Part shown: piece after piece, positions 9,489 through 18,298 of the stretch
How positions within the stretch are numbered: position 1 is the stretch's first letter
How the letters are laid out: each line of letters opens with the position of its first letter
Source: Thalassomonas actiniarum
Lineage (GTDB): Bacteria; Pseudomonadota; Gammaproteobacteria; Enterobacterales; Alteromonadaceae
Reading direction: 5' to 3'
Length of the DNA stretch: 64,000 bases
Assembly (NCBI RefSeq): GCF_000948975.2
Contig: NZ_CP059735.1
Span: 5,454,603 to 5,518,602 of the forward strand
Made by a program: the position numbers and the translations under genes
The notes under the pieces: model-generated
The model's database searches: none
Seen by the model: only the letters and a program-made list of their open reading frames with translations
What the model was told of the DNA's origin: nothing

Positions 9489-9965
9489 ATGAACTGGAAA
9501 TGCCTGACTTTTTCCCAACTCACCACAGAACAACTTTATGCACTGCTCAAACTCAGGGTGGATGTGTTTGTGGTAGAGCAAACCTGCCCTTATCCCGAAC
9601 TTGATGATAAAGACAAGGCACAGGAGGTCTGCCATTTACTGGGTTATCGGGAAGGCGAGCTGATTGCCTATGCCCGCCTGCTGCCCCCGGGTATTTCCTA
9701 TGACAATGTCAGTTTCGGCCGGGTCGCCATCGCGCAATCTGCGCGGGGGCAGGGCTTGGGACAAACCCTGGTTGCCACCATTTTAAGCCACTGCCGGCGG
9801 CTTTGGCCGAACCGGGATATCGATATCGGCGCCCAGGAATACCTGCTGGACTTCTATCAGGGCTTTGGCTTTAGCGCCATTTCAGATGTCTACCTGGAAG
9901 ATGATATTCCCCACCTGGACATGCGCCTGACACATGCCCAAAAGCCTGGCCCTGAGCAGCCGTAA
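9489..9965 (+). CDS. elaA: GNAT-family N-acetyltransferase, ElaA type
   Basis: 158 residues from the ATG at 9489 (a TTG directly before it is in frame). ElaA-family features: QLYALLKLRVDVFVVEQTCPYPELDDKD near the N-terminus, AYARLLPPG, then the acetyl-CoA loop VAIAQSARGQGLGQTLV, and FYQGFGF near the C-terminus. Cytosolic acetyl-CoA-dependent acyltransferase with unknown physiological substrate. Confidence 0.92.
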   Translation: MNWKCLTFSQLTTEQLYALLKLRVDVFVVEQTCPYPELDDKDKAQEVCHLLGYREGELIAYARLLPPGISYDNVSFGRVAIAQSARGQGLGQTLVATILSHCRRLWPNRDIDIGAQEYLLDFYQGFGFSAISDVYLEDDIPHLDMRLTHAQKPGPEQP

Positions 9966-9992
9966 ACCATCACCTTGCCCCGGTCGTTGCCG

Positions 9993-10037
9993 CGCCTGTT
10001 TTTCTGGCGTTTTTTTCTGGCGCCTGTTTTCTGGCGA
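9993..10037 (+). terminator. Weak terminator-like tandem repeat after elaA
   Basis: Three near-copies of TTTTCTGGCG in about 45 bp; CGCC(9993-9996)/GGCG(10006-10009) followed by seven T could act as a weak intrinsic terminator for elaA. The stem is only 4 bp. Confidence 0.35.
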
Positions 10038-10040
10038 CAG

Positions 10041-12770
10041 TTATTGCGGCGGCTCCAACAATGCCTGATCCCAGTTATCCGGCAACTCCATCATAAACAC
10101 TTCCCGGTGATCTAACATACCGCCCCAGTTGGAAGACCAGTAGATGCGGTTGCCGGACAGGTTTATCGCCGCCGGGGCTTCATCCCGGTATTCGCCGTCA
10201 TAATGATTATAAGCAGGGGATATGCGCCAGATAACGGGCTGCTCGGTTTCTGCTTTTAGCTGGATCATCATAAACTGGTTCGCCCCCCACAAGGCATTAT
10301 CTTGCGAATACGAGTTATAGAATAGCCAGCCGGGTTTGCTCAGCGGCATCTTGCCGTAGTGAAAGCCCATGTTCCAGCCAAAATCCCCGTGACTGGCTAC
10401 CATCAGCCGTTGATCATAACCTGAGTTGTCACCGCTGATCTTCACCGCATCCAGCTTATCGGTCCGGTTATTCTGGCTGATAAATATTTCATTTTGCTGG
10501 TTATCAAAGGCCCAGCCGGAATGGCTGGCACAACAGGAAATTTTCACCGGCGCCTGGCGGTTAAAGTCGAAGTCCAGCGGCCATACATGGGGGCCGTCAA
10601 ACCAGGTATTGATATAATGAACCCGGATTTGCTCGGCATCATTATGTTTATGACTGGAATGAATCACCAGCCCAGTACCTAAAGGCGACATTTCCACCAT
10701 ATTCGGACGCAAGGTAAAGCTTGCCCGGTTTTTTTCCCGGTCCAGGTTAGTGCCGGCCAAATCCGCCGGTTTCAGGCTGTGTACGGTATCGGTAGAGATC
10801 TGGTAATGAATAAAGGCATCCACCAAAAAGGAAGCTGAGCCAAAATCATTTTCACCGTAATGCACCGCCATCCAGGCCCAGTGATCGCTGTCATTCGAGC
10901 TGTCGCCTTCAACATCATTATAAATTTTAGTGGAATTGGGAAACAAGTCGCTAAAGTCTTTGATCAGCACCCGGCTGCTTGCCGGCTTGGTAATATCATC
11001 TATCATCCAGAATTTCATGCCGTTAACATAATAAATCCGCCTAGGATGACGTCCGGAATTATCCCACCTGACTTCCTGGTTTTCACCGATAGTGCCGCCG
11101 TTTTCATCCTTAAGCACAGTCACCAGCTCGCCTGTTTTTCGGTTCACCACCCGGCTTGAGATAGAGTTATGGCCAAAAACCAGCACATAATCTCCGGTTG
11201 AATTTTCCGGAGAATAACGGGAATAAACAATTAAGGCATCCTCGCTATCGGCGATTTCACTGGCATCGGTTAGCCGGGTAATACTTGCCCCGGTTATCGG
11301 ATCAACCCTGGTTTCCCCCTTATCCGGCGCCGCTAAGCCGTAATCCGCCATGATCACCGCTTTATTTTGGATATAGGCAGTTGTGCCCCGGCTATTATTT
11401 TCCTGGCTCACCACCACTATGTTGTGGCTGCCGCTGCTGACACCGCTATAAGTTACGGTTAATAATGCTGTCGCCACTTCTGAGGTATTAAAGGTACAGC
11501 GGTTGCCGCTGACAGAAGCCTTGCAGGCAGCATTTCCCTCTGCCTGGTAGCTATAGGGGCTGTTATCCCCGGCAAGCGAAGGCCCCAAAGTGATCACTAA
11601 ATCCTGCCCTGCGATGGCATATAAGGTTTGCCGGACATCTGTTACGCCGGGCAATAAATCAATCACCTGATAATTTTCATTGATGACCTCTTCTTCCGGC
11701 TCTTCTTCACTCGCCTGATCTTCGCTGACAGTAAAAGTATACACATGGGGAGTTAAACTGATATTTCCGACCAGATCCCGGCACCTGCCAAAGAGCTGGT
11801 AACGGGTATTTAACGTCGACACCGGCCATAAAGCACTGTGAAACAAGCCGTCAACAGATACCAGGCTAAAACGCATATCGGCAAAACTGTCTGAGGGAGA
11901 AAGATCATATCTACAGCTGGCTGCTTCATTGGTAAGCAATCTCAGCTCAATCTTATTATCTGTACTGGTAACCTCCTGGTTATAGGGGAAAGATTCAATC
12001 ACTAAAGGTTCGAGCTCATCGGCTACCGGGACAGCAGTGCCGTATGTGATCACCAGCTTAGGACGATAATGGATCTGCGGATAATTGCTGCTGCCGGTAA
12101 TATTTTGCATATTGGCATGCGGGTTGGCGTGAAATAACGCCCAGCCGTGATTGGGACATAACCTTTGCTGCATACATAACAGATCGGCGGTCACATCAAC
12201 CTCATAAGCCGAGCCGATAACATCTGTTTTTTGCGGTGTAAAAAAGGGCGATTCACTCAACGCCTTGAGCACGCCCTGAAAATAATCGCCATTAAGATCA
12301 TCGGGGGAGTCCGGATCCGATAACCGCCATTTGACATCGACACTTTTGCCGTCATCGCGGGATTCAACATTAGCGCCGGCGCGAAATCCCGAGGCCAGCT
12401 TCCAGCCGTTTGCATAAGAAAGCCCTAAATTATCCGGATCCAGAATTTGCCTGACATAGATATTTGAACCGGTATAAATACCTCCCCCCACCCGGTAAAA
12501 AATAAGCTTGGCAGACTCAACCTCGGTTTGTTCGATTAAATCCGGCAGGGAAAAATACTCCAGGTTATACACCCTGGCAGTACCGTCATAGCGAAAATAA
12601 TGCTGCTCCTGAGTATTGTCCTGATTTCTCGAAGAGGAGAATCGCGTTGAACTGGCCCCAAAATAATCATTGAGTCCTTGTTGGTAAGTAAAGGTTTCAT
12701 TGGCAACAACAGGTAGAGACAGCAGCAAATAGAGAGTAAGCAATAAAACTGCAGCAGGTTTGATCAACAT
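10041..12770 (-). CDS. Large secreted multidomain protein, propeller-like C-terminal half
   Basis: 909 residues with a signal peptide ending near VANE. Residues about 25-240 look like a DNRLRE/CBM-type beta-sandwich (SAKLIFYRVGGG, then DVTADLLC). An Ig-like segment follows (about 245-355), then an acidic linker with EEEPEEEV. From about 460 to the end there are repeated WD-like strands (SGRHPRRIYYVNGMKFWMID, HWAWMAVHYG, SHSGWAFDNQQNEIFIS, then NRIYWSSNWGGMLDHREV) that suggest a beta-propeller. I do not recognise a catalytic family. Two decayed paralogue fragments occur in this window (13342-13408 and 57529-57675), the second beside a mannanase gene, so a link with polysaccharide binding or degradation is likely but inferred. 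Confidence 0.7.
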   Translation of the reverse strand: MLIKPAAVLLLTLYLLLSLPVVANETFTYQQGLNDYFGASSTRFSSSRNQDNTQEQHYFRYDGTARVYNLEYFSLPDLIEQTEVESAKLIFYRVGGGIYTGSNIYVRQILDPDNLGLSYANGWKLASGFRAGANVESRDDGKSVDVKWRLSDPDSPDDLNGDYFQGVLKALSESPFFTPQKTDVIGSAYEVDVTADLLCMQQRLCPNHGWALFHANPHANMQNITGSSNYPQIHYRPKLVITYGTAVPVADELEPLVIESFPYNQEVTSTDNKIELRLLTNEAASCRYDLSPSDSFADMRFSLVSVDGLFHSALWPVSTLNTRYQLFGRCRDLVGNISLTPHVYTFTVSEDQASEEEPEEEVINENYQVIDLLPGVTDVRQTLYAIAGQDLVITLGPSLAGDNSPYSYQAEGNAACKASVSGNRCTFNTSEVATALLTVTYSGVSSGSHNIVVVSQENNSRGTTAYIQNKAVIMADYGLAAPDKGETRVDPITGASITRLTDASEIADSEDALIVYSRYSPENSTGDYVLVFGHNSISSRVVNRKTGELVTVLKDENGGTIGENQEVRWDNSGRHPRRIYYVNGMKFWMIDDITKPASSRVLIKDFSDLFPNSTKIYNDVEGDSSNDSDHWAWMAVHYGENDFGSASFLVDAFIHYQISTDTVHSLKPADLAGTNLDREKNRASFTLRPNMVEMSPLGTGLVIHSSHKHNDAEQIRVHYINTWFDGPHVWPLDFDFNRQAPVKISCCASHSGWAFDNQQNEIFISQNNRTDKLDAVKISGDNSGYDQRLMVASHGDFGWNMGFHYGKMPLSKPGWLFYNSYSQDNALWGANQFMMIQLKAETEQPVIWRISPAYNHYDGEYRDEAPAAINLSGNRIYWSSNWGGMLDHREVFMMELPDNWDQALLEPPQ

Positions 12771-13280
12771 AACAACTCCCCGGTAGAGGTTTTAAGCTCT
12801 TAACCGGCATTAAGCTTTTTATTTAACGCCGGATATCCCCATACAGAGCCAGACAAATTATTCGTTCCTTTTGATTAAAATAGTTATCCATTTGATTTTA
12901 AGGTAAATAACAATAAAGCCATAAATACTGCAACTTTCGTTAACACCTGATGATAGCAAAGAAAATGACTCAAGTATGACCTTGAAAGTAAGAGGGAGGA
13001 GAAATCCTTAGACAGACCGGTTAACAACAAACCCGGCTGGGAACTTTTACCTGCCACTAGCCACTTTGCCCTGTGCATTTACTTTTTCATTATTCCGGTG
13101 CACTATCTGCAATTAAAAACAGCCCCTCCGACAAACTCAGTCTCCCGGAGGTTATTGCTGACAGTTTAACTTTAAGTCTAGTAGACCGGAAACATGAACA
13201 GGATCATTCAAGGTAATTCTTCAGCATACAAACACGGCTTCACCTTCATGTGATCGCGCTATACCCTTCATCCTGAATAT
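12771..13280. other. Intergenic region with no supported gene
   Basis: About 510 bp upstream of the 909-residue secreted protein gene. A 64-codon minus-strand frame at 12884-13078 has no recognisable domain and no good ribosome-binding site, so I do not call it. The promoter of the secreted protein gene must lie here, but no convincing hexamer pair stands out. Confidence 0.4.
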
Positions 13281-13303
13281 AAAAAGGCACCCGAAGGTGC
13301 CTT
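13281..13303 (-). terminator. Strong terminator of a lost gene
   Basis: AAGGCACC/GGTGCCTT stem with a TTCG tetraloop read on the minus strand and followed by TTTTTAT. It lies about 40 bp downstream of the paralogue fragment stop at 13342 and was presumably its terminator. Confidence 0.8.
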
Positions 13304-13341
13304 AGCTTTAACACAATATCTCTTAGAGACGATTAACCGGC

Positions 13342-13408
13342 TTATTCAAGTATCTTGCTGTCCCGATCATCCGGCAATTCCACAATAAAGGCTTCACGGT
13401 GATCCAGA
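13342..13408 (-). pseudogene. C-terminal remnant of a paralogue of the 909-residue secreted protein
   Basis: Read on the minus strand this encodes LDHREAFIVELPDDRDSKILE then a stop. The intact gene ends LDHREVFMMELPDNWDQALLE plus three residues. Only about 22 codons are left; the sequence upstream shows no further similarity. A perfect terminator remains downstream of the stop, so this is the tail of a deleted gene rather than chance similarity. Confidence 0.8.
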
Positions 13409-13662
13409 CTTCACCATTTAAGAAGTAAGTACTTACAACCACCTTACATGAGCTAGCAATAAACCACGCTGGAAATTGCTATGCAAAGAAATGATGGTTG
13501 CCCTCTGCTGCCTAACAAAGCTTGGCCTGGCGAATGCTGCCTGGTTTTAGCGTCAGTCGGTTCTCCGTTGATCTCAGAAAAAGCGAATACCATTTATCAG
13601 TTAAAAGGGATAATATCCCGGCAATAGATAACAAAACCTCAAAAGAGGCGGTAATTTATTCC

Positions 13663-14211
13663 ATGAGTAAGCAGTTAACCAAAACCAGTAAGTTCCTTAG
13701 CCTGATCCTACGCCATAAGCCAGAGACCATTAACCTGACATTAGATGACCATGGCTGGGCAGATATAAATGAGATAATCATAAAAGCCGCCGCTCAAACC
13801 GAACTGGCGCTAAGTAAAGCACTGATCCATGAAATAGTAGCCAACAATGATAAGCAACGCTTTGCCCTTTCCGCTGATGGCTTAAGGATACGGGCCAATC
13901 AGGGACACTCCCTTGAAGTAGATCTGGGACTGACAGCCCAAACAGCGCCTGAAATACTCTATCACGGCACCGCCAGCCGGTTTTTAGCCTCAATAGCTAA
14001 AACCGGTTTAGTCGCAGGAGAAAGGCAATATGTTCACCTGAGCGAAAACATAAATACCGCCAGGCAAGTCGGCCAACGATATGGCAAAGCAGTGATATTA
14101 ACCCTGGATACCCGGGCAATGGCAGCACAGGGACACCAATTTTACCAGGCCAAAAACGGCGTATGGCTTACCCCTGCCGTCCCGCCGGAATTTATTAACA
14201 TACCTGAATGA
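13663..14211 (+). CDS. kptA: RNA 2'-phosphotransferase (Tpt1/KptA)
   Basis: 182 residues from the ATG at 13663. The frame is open for 47 further codons upstream, but homology starts at SKFLSLILRHKPE. KptA transfers an RNA 2'-phosphate to NAD, giving ADP-ribose 1'',2''-cyclic phosphate. Family motifs: LRHKPETINLTLDDHGWADI (N-terminal winged-helix domain), then YHGTASRFLASIAKTGL, QYVHLSENINTARQVG and GVWLTPAVPPEFI in the ADP-ribosyltransferase-like domain. Bacterial KptA has no obvious tRNA-splicing substrate and its role is unsettled. Confidence 0.95.
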   Translation: MSKQLTKTSKFLSLILRHKPETINLTLDDHGWADINEIIIKAAAQTELALSKALIHEIVANNDKQRFALSADGLRIRANQGHSLEVDLGLTAQTAPEILYHGTASRFLASIAKTGLVAGERQYVHLSENINTARQVGQRYGKAVILTLDTRAMAAQGHQFYQAKNGVWLTPAVPPEFINIPE

Positions 14212-14709
14212 TAAAAGCGACTTCACCGCCTTTACCGGTGAAATCGGCGGACGCCGACAGAAACTGCACTGAATTCACTTGACGAAAACAGCTGCTATCT
14301 CTCCAGGGTATATTCCAGAGTCCCCTCGAAAGACTAGTCGGCTCTTGTCGTACAAAACACCCGATTTTTGGCAACTTCTAGCCCGGCTCTATAAAAAATA
14401 CTCGCCGGCTCACTTTCAATTAACAGCTCTTTTTTTGAAAAAACCGGCCTCATCATAGATGGCTTCAATTTTTACCTCTCCCTCCATTTAATCTCTGGCC
14501 GCCTGCACAGGATAACGATGAAGTGCTGCATAGATGCTCTTTGGAGTAGAGCTATTTTTACAGCATAGCGTTTGAGAAAACAGGGTAAATTTTCAGCAAC
14601 GGCTTTTACCCGCCCCTGGCTTGCTCCCCTTAAATAAAACCGAATACCGTTACTAAGCAGGCAATTCGTTGCTTATTTGTCCACTTAGTCAAAAAAGTGA
14701 ATTAATGCG
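14212..14709. other. Intergenic region without recognised features
   Basis: About 500 bp between kptA and the tRNA promoter. I see no open frame with a recognisable product, no strong hairpin with a T-run and no repeat. Confidence 0.4.
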
Positions 14710-14738
14710 TTGACAAAGCCCTCGGCTATCAGCATTAT
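14710..14738 (+). promoter_or_regulatory. Sigma-70-type promoter of tRNA-Leu
   Basis: TTGACA at 14710-14715, a 17-bp spacer, then CATTAT at 14733-14738, about 15 bp before the mature tRNA 5' end. Confidence 0.65.
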
Positions 14739-14752
14739 ATGCGTGCTTCGAT

Positions 14753-14839
14753 GCCCAGGTGGTGAAATTGGTAGACACGCTAGCTTCAGGTGCTAGTGCT
14801 CGCAAGGGCGTAGCGGTTCAAGTCCGCTCCTGGGTACCA
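14753..14839 (+). tRNA. tRNA-Leu (anticodon CAG)
   Basis: 87-nt class II tRNA with encoded CCA (14837-14839). The acceptor GCCCAGG pairs with CCTGGGT (one G-U at the end), the D-arm contains AAATTGGTAGAC, the anticodon CAG is at 14787-14789 in loop CTTCAGG, the long variable arm is GCTCGCAAGGGC, and the T-loop is GGTTCAAGTCC. Closely resembles E. coli tRNA-Leu(CAG). Confidence 0.96.
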
Positions 14840-15559
14840 TCCAAGCTTTTTCTTAAATATTTTCTAAATTCCCCCTCTTATTCTGAACAAAAATAACGCA
14901 ATTTAACTGTGTTAAATCCGATCCTGTCATGCGCTTTTAATCAGGAATAAACTCAAACGAATAAACCCGTACTAACAAAAAATTTAAAGAAAATTCGCCT
15001 GCTCAGCTTTCCCTTATTACAAAAATTCTTATAAGCCGACCTTTTGTTGTTTATTAACCAAATACATTCATTTTTTACGCAACACTTTTTAGCCATAACA
15101 AAAACTCAACACAGAAATTTCAAACAGTTTTAGCGCATACCTTCCAGTTTTTAACGCTTTCTCCAAAAGAGGAAATTAACGGCAGATAAGCATAAAAAAT
15201 AAGTAAAACTACCTTTTACCTAAAAAATCCTTACGTATTAACCAACAAAACCTGACACAAGAGTCAAGTTTTCAACAATGAACGACATTTTTTATCAAAA
15301 AAACGACAAGAATATTCCATCAAAACAGGTTTAAACCGGACAAGCGTGGCTGCGCCTACTCTTTCAAATTGTGCGAAAAAAAGTCGTAATATTACTAGTT
15401 TTGTTTTTCTCTTCTGTTTCTAATTAGTTGCCGGAAAAAACACCGGTATTTCATAAAACATTAATAAAAACATGGTAGGGGCATGAACAGGGAATTTAGG
15501 ACATGTTCAGATATCCTCGCCATATAAAAACAAAAACAAGAACACCAAGGAGAAGTAGT
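14840..15559 (+). other. Long AT-rich leader upstream of the metalloprotease
   Basis: 720 bp, strongly AT-rich, with no credible coding frame. It probably carries the promoter and a long 5' untranslated region for the metalloprotease; I see no recognised riboswitch. Confidence 0.45.
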
Positions 15560-16321
15560 GTGTTAAAGAAACTAGCAAGTAAAACCTTAATCGGTCTGTC
15601 AGTATCAGCGGTATTAACAGCATCAGCCATGGCTAAAGACGTTGTTGTCGACGTTTATTACACAGCCTCGGCAGCAGCAAGAAGCTTTGATATCAAAACA
15701 GAAATTAAAAACATGGTTGCCGCTTCTAACGCCAACTATGCGAAAAACAACTTAGACATTAACCTGGTTTTAGCCTGGGATGGCGACAACCAGACAAGTA
15801 CCGATTATGTTGCTTCATGGAATAATATCCAGAGCCTGTATAAAAACAGCCAAATCAGAAACTGGCGCGATGAGTACAAAGCTGACTTCGTGGTTGTGAT
15901 TGGTTCAGCTCAAAGCACCTGGCAGGGTACCACTTGTGGTATCGCCGGTTCTATCTACGGTATGGCCGACGTATTCCCGGATCACAATGCCTATGACAGC
16001 TATGCCTACAACATCACAGCCAACAACTGTGGCGATACTACCCTTACTTTCATGCATGAGCTTGGTCACAACATGGGCTTAGGTCACTCAGTAAGACAAG
16101 GCGCTGAAGGCGGTGTTTATACTTGGGGTGTAGGTTACGGCGTTGACAACCAGTTCGCCACTATCATGGCTTACCCGCAAGAGTTCAATACCACCAACCA
16201 GTTATCTTATTTCTCTAACCCTGGCTTTACGCTAAGCGGTGAGCCGATTGGTGTGAACAATGTAGCAGACGCGCAAAGAGCACTAGAATTAGTGACTGAC
16301 CAAATCGCTGCATTCCGTTAA
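15560..16321 (+). CDS. Secreted zinc metalloprotease (reprolysin-like)
   Basis: 253 residues from a GTG at 15560, chosen because AAGGAG lies 7 bp upstream and the product then begins with a classical signal peptide (VLKKLASKTLIGLSVSA... ending ASAMA). An in-frame ATG at 15503 adds a basic 19-residue extension and has no good ribosome-binding site. The catalytic motif HELGHNMGLGH places zinc ligands at His166, His170 and His176 with catalytic Glu167; the Met-turn is IMAYPQ. Two Cys pairs suit an exported enzyme. There is no propeptide of usual size, which fits the partner protein encoded next. Metzincin, reprolysin-like; the substrate is unknown. Confidence 0.92.
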   Translation: MLKKLASKTLIGLSVSAVLTASAMAKDVVVDVYYTASAAARSFDIKTEIKNMVAASNANYAKNNLDINLVLAWDGDNQTSTDYVASWNNIQSLYKNSQIRNWRDEYKADFVVVIGSAQSTWQGTTCGIAGSIYGMADVFPDHNAYDSYAYNITANNCGDTTLTFMHELGHNMGLGHSVRQGAEGGVYTWGVGYGVDNQFATIMAYPQEFNTTNQLSYFSNPGFTLSGEPIGVNNVADAQRALELVTDQIAAFR

Positions 16322-16403
16322 TATTTAACGGACAGAAATAAACCCAAGCGAAATAAGTGTTAGCTGGCAAATTATCATAATTGCCCGCTTCACTTTTCGC
16401 TTT

Positions 16404-16441
16404 AAATAAGACTTGGGCCATTAAGCCTGAGTCTTATTTTT
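16404..16441 (+). terminator. Intrinsic terminator after the metalloprotease
   Basis: AAATAAGACT (16404-16413) pairs with AGTCTTATTT (16430-16439), with an inner GGC/GCC pairing and a T-run. It separates the protease from the following gene and may allow partial readthrough. Confidence 0.85.
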
Positions 16442-16510
16442 ACCGGCGGAGATCTAGCCACGCAACCGGTATAAAACAAAAGCTAAAAATAAGATAAAGC
16501 AGGAAATGTT

Positions 16511-17242
16511 ATGAAAAAAGCACTCATGATTTTAACCGGTTTGGCCGCGATGGCGGCTATTGCATTCTGGCTAAATTCAACCGGCAGCGACACTGAGGCG
16601 GTCAAAAGCGAGACAGACACAAAAGCAAGCATCACTGCCCAGGTAGAGGCCCCACACAAGCAACACCTGGCGGCTCATCAACATGCCCATCCTGCCCAAC
16701 CTAAGGTCCGGCCCACGGCTGCGCCAAAAAACAATATAACCGCCATTGAAAACCGCGACGATTACCCGGCGGAACCGGTGTTTACACAATCGGAAACGGC
16801 AGAAAAAGTATTAAAAGCCTCGGGGAAATTGCGGGAAAACCTGCGCGGCGAAGTTTACCTGGAAGTTGACAACGGCCACATTTCTTCCCTGGAAGTCGGC
16901 GATACCCTTAAATTAGAAGTACCTTTCTTCGATATGTATTACGACGCCGAAATTGCCAGTACCGATCAGGACAGGCACGGCAATAAAACCATTAATGCCT
17001 CGTTTGAACTTAATGACGAAACTTATAACACCACCCTGACCATCAATGATCACGCCATATATGCCCATGTCAACACACCATACGGCATCTATACCTTAGC
17101 AGGTGACGGCCAATACGCCTGGATGGCAGAATCCAGCGACCTGGTACATGGCGCCATTCCGGATCAAATTGGTCCTGGTCCTGACGATCACAGCGACGGC
17201 AGTGATATCCCGCAAAAACCGATTGAAATTACCGGTAAATAA
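16511..17242 (+). CDS. Membrane-anchored CpaB-like partner of a metalloprotease
   Basis: 243 residues: an N-terminal membrane anchor (about residues 4-22), a Lys/His/Pro-rich linker (about 30-80; HKQHLAAHQHAHPAQ), then a beta-rich domain (about 95-215) with GEVYLEVDNGHISSLEVGDTL, a segment around RHGNKTI, and HVNTPYGIYTLAGDGQYAW. This GxxxxxGxLxxxxG-like fold resembles the propeptide-like domain of secreted reprolysin-type proteases and the secretion chaperone CpaB of Acinetobacter, which is inner-membrane anchored. Its position directly after the protease supports a chaperone or inhibitor role. The assignment is an inference from architecture and context. Confidence 0.6.
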   Translation: MKKALMILTGLAAMAAIAFWLNSTGSDTEAVKSETDTKASITAQVEAPHKQHLAAHQHAHPAQPKVRPTAAPKNNITAIENRDDYPAEPVFTQSETAEKVLKASGKLRENLRGEVYLEVDNGHISSLEVGDTLKLEVPFFDMYYDAEIASTDQDRHGNKTINASFELNDETYNTTLTINDHAIYAHVNTPYGIYTLAGDGQYAWMAESSDLVHGAIPDQIGPGPDDHSDGSDIPQKPIEITGK

Positions 17243-17483
17243 TAGCAAGCAGAAAGCTCTCTTAGCGACTCTCAGTACGAATTCAGCGTAAGGGCCCTTA
17301 ACGGGCCTGTACGCTATTGCACCTCTTTCACCAGCCATTGCAAAACCCCTGGCTTTATTTTCCATTGTCATTATGTCAATGTGGCTATGTCTTTAATCAA
17401 AGAAAAGTCCCGGTATTATGCTCACTGTTTTGCAACTGAAAAAAATCTGCAGCGCCTTTTGCCAATACTAGCAGTTAAGGGAA

Positions 17484-17800
17484 ATGTATGAAGGCCAGTA
17501 TGATGTTCAGGCCTCGTTCATGGCGGCGGCAAAGCCAGTTACGGCAGCCTGCTTCGCCAACGGGAAGGGGGCTGTTCATCAGATAATTCCTTTGAACAGC
17601 AACTGAATGCGTTAAACGCACAAATCAAAAAGCAGGAACAAGAGCACCAAAGAAAACAGCCTGATTTCATCCTGACCAGCTACCGCTGGCTGCTATCGGA
17701 AATCGACTTTTACTGGTTGGCCTATCCATGTAGAACCCTGATATTTACTGTTGCGGTTATTTTATTGGTTTTATATCCGGGGCTATTTTCCGCCGACTAA
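17484..17800 (+). pseudogene. Possible frameshifted small membrane protein
   Basis: An ATG at 17484 opens a frame (MYEGQYDVQASF), and about codon 12 the likely continuation is in another frame: HGGGKASYGSLLRQ, a Gln/Lys-rich helix, then a C-terminal hydrophobic segment (LIFTVAVILLVLYPGLF) ending at 17800. The second frame has no start codon of its own. This fits a one- or two-base indel in a roughly 105-residue membrane protein. No family is recognised, and the call rests only on composition. Confidence 0.3.
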
Positions 17801-18036
17801 TATAAGCTTTTACTTTTTGGACTTTTCACTTTATCAGTGAAATACAGTTTATATGACCTATGCAGCCCTTTTTTCCTTGTCTATGTCCTCAGCTAAGCCC
17901 CGGTGCCGTCGGTAATACAAAAGCCCGCGTATTAAGCCCCTATAGGAAATATTAAACGTGGAAGGCAAGCAGGATTAACCTGTTAACTTTATCAGGTCGC
18001 TATTGACATACCCTTGATTCAAGTTACTGTTTAAAC

Positions 18037-18052
18037 GTGTATTAAAATACAC
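18037..18052. promoter_or_regulatory. Palindrome upstream of the RiPP-like gene
   Basis: GTGTAT TAAA ATACAC, a perfect 6-bp inverted repeat 36 bp before the small gene start. A TTGACA at 18003-18008 lies upstream. It could be an operator overlapping the promoter. Confidence 0.35.
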
Positions 18053-18088
18053 CTTGTGATTTAAAAATAACAAATAAAGGATATATTG

Positions 18089-18259
18089 ATGAAGTTACAA
18101 TTAAATAAGAAAAAATTAAAAAACCTCTCTAAAGACAATAAAGCAGTGCCTATGCAGCTTACCCCCCAGATTGGCGGTGGTGCTGAACGCCTTGCCGGTA
18201 CGCATTACGATTTTTGTCTGCCCCCGACAGACACTGGCTTAACCATCAAGGAAAATTAA
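18089..18259 (+). CDS. Lanthipeptide-like RiPP precursor peptide with GG leader
   Basis: 56 residues, ATG at 18089 with AAAGG 8 bp upstream. The leader starts MKLQLNKKKLKNLSKDNK, the amphipathic K/L pattern seen in class I lanthipeptide-type leaders of marine gammaproteobacteria and Bacteroidetes, and ends in TPQIGGG (residues 25-31), a double-glycine processing site. The putative core (about residues 32-56) has one Cys (DFCLPP), several Thr and no Ser, so a single thioether ring at most would be possible. No LanB, LanC, radical SAM or peptidase-transporter gene is near in this window, so it would rely on enzymes elsewhere. Confidence 0.6.
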   Translation: MKLQLNKKKLKNLSKDNKAVPMQLTPQIGGGAERLAGTHYDFCLPPTDTGLTIKEN

Positions 18260-18265
18260 GCAAGA

Positions 18266-18298
18266 CAATCTCTTGTCTCATTCATAGGGAAGAGATTG
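18266..18298 (+). terminator. Hairpin downstream of the RiPP-like gene
   Basis: CAATCTCTT (18266-18274) pairs perfectly with AAGAGATTG (18290-18298) across a 15-nt loop, 6 bp after the stop. There is no good T-run, so it may act as an RNA-stabilising hairpin or a weak terminator. Confidence 0.5.

Noticed and set aside
12884-13078. 64-codon minus-strand frame
   Set aside because: No ribosome-binding site, no domain and no membrane or signal pattern that makes sense.
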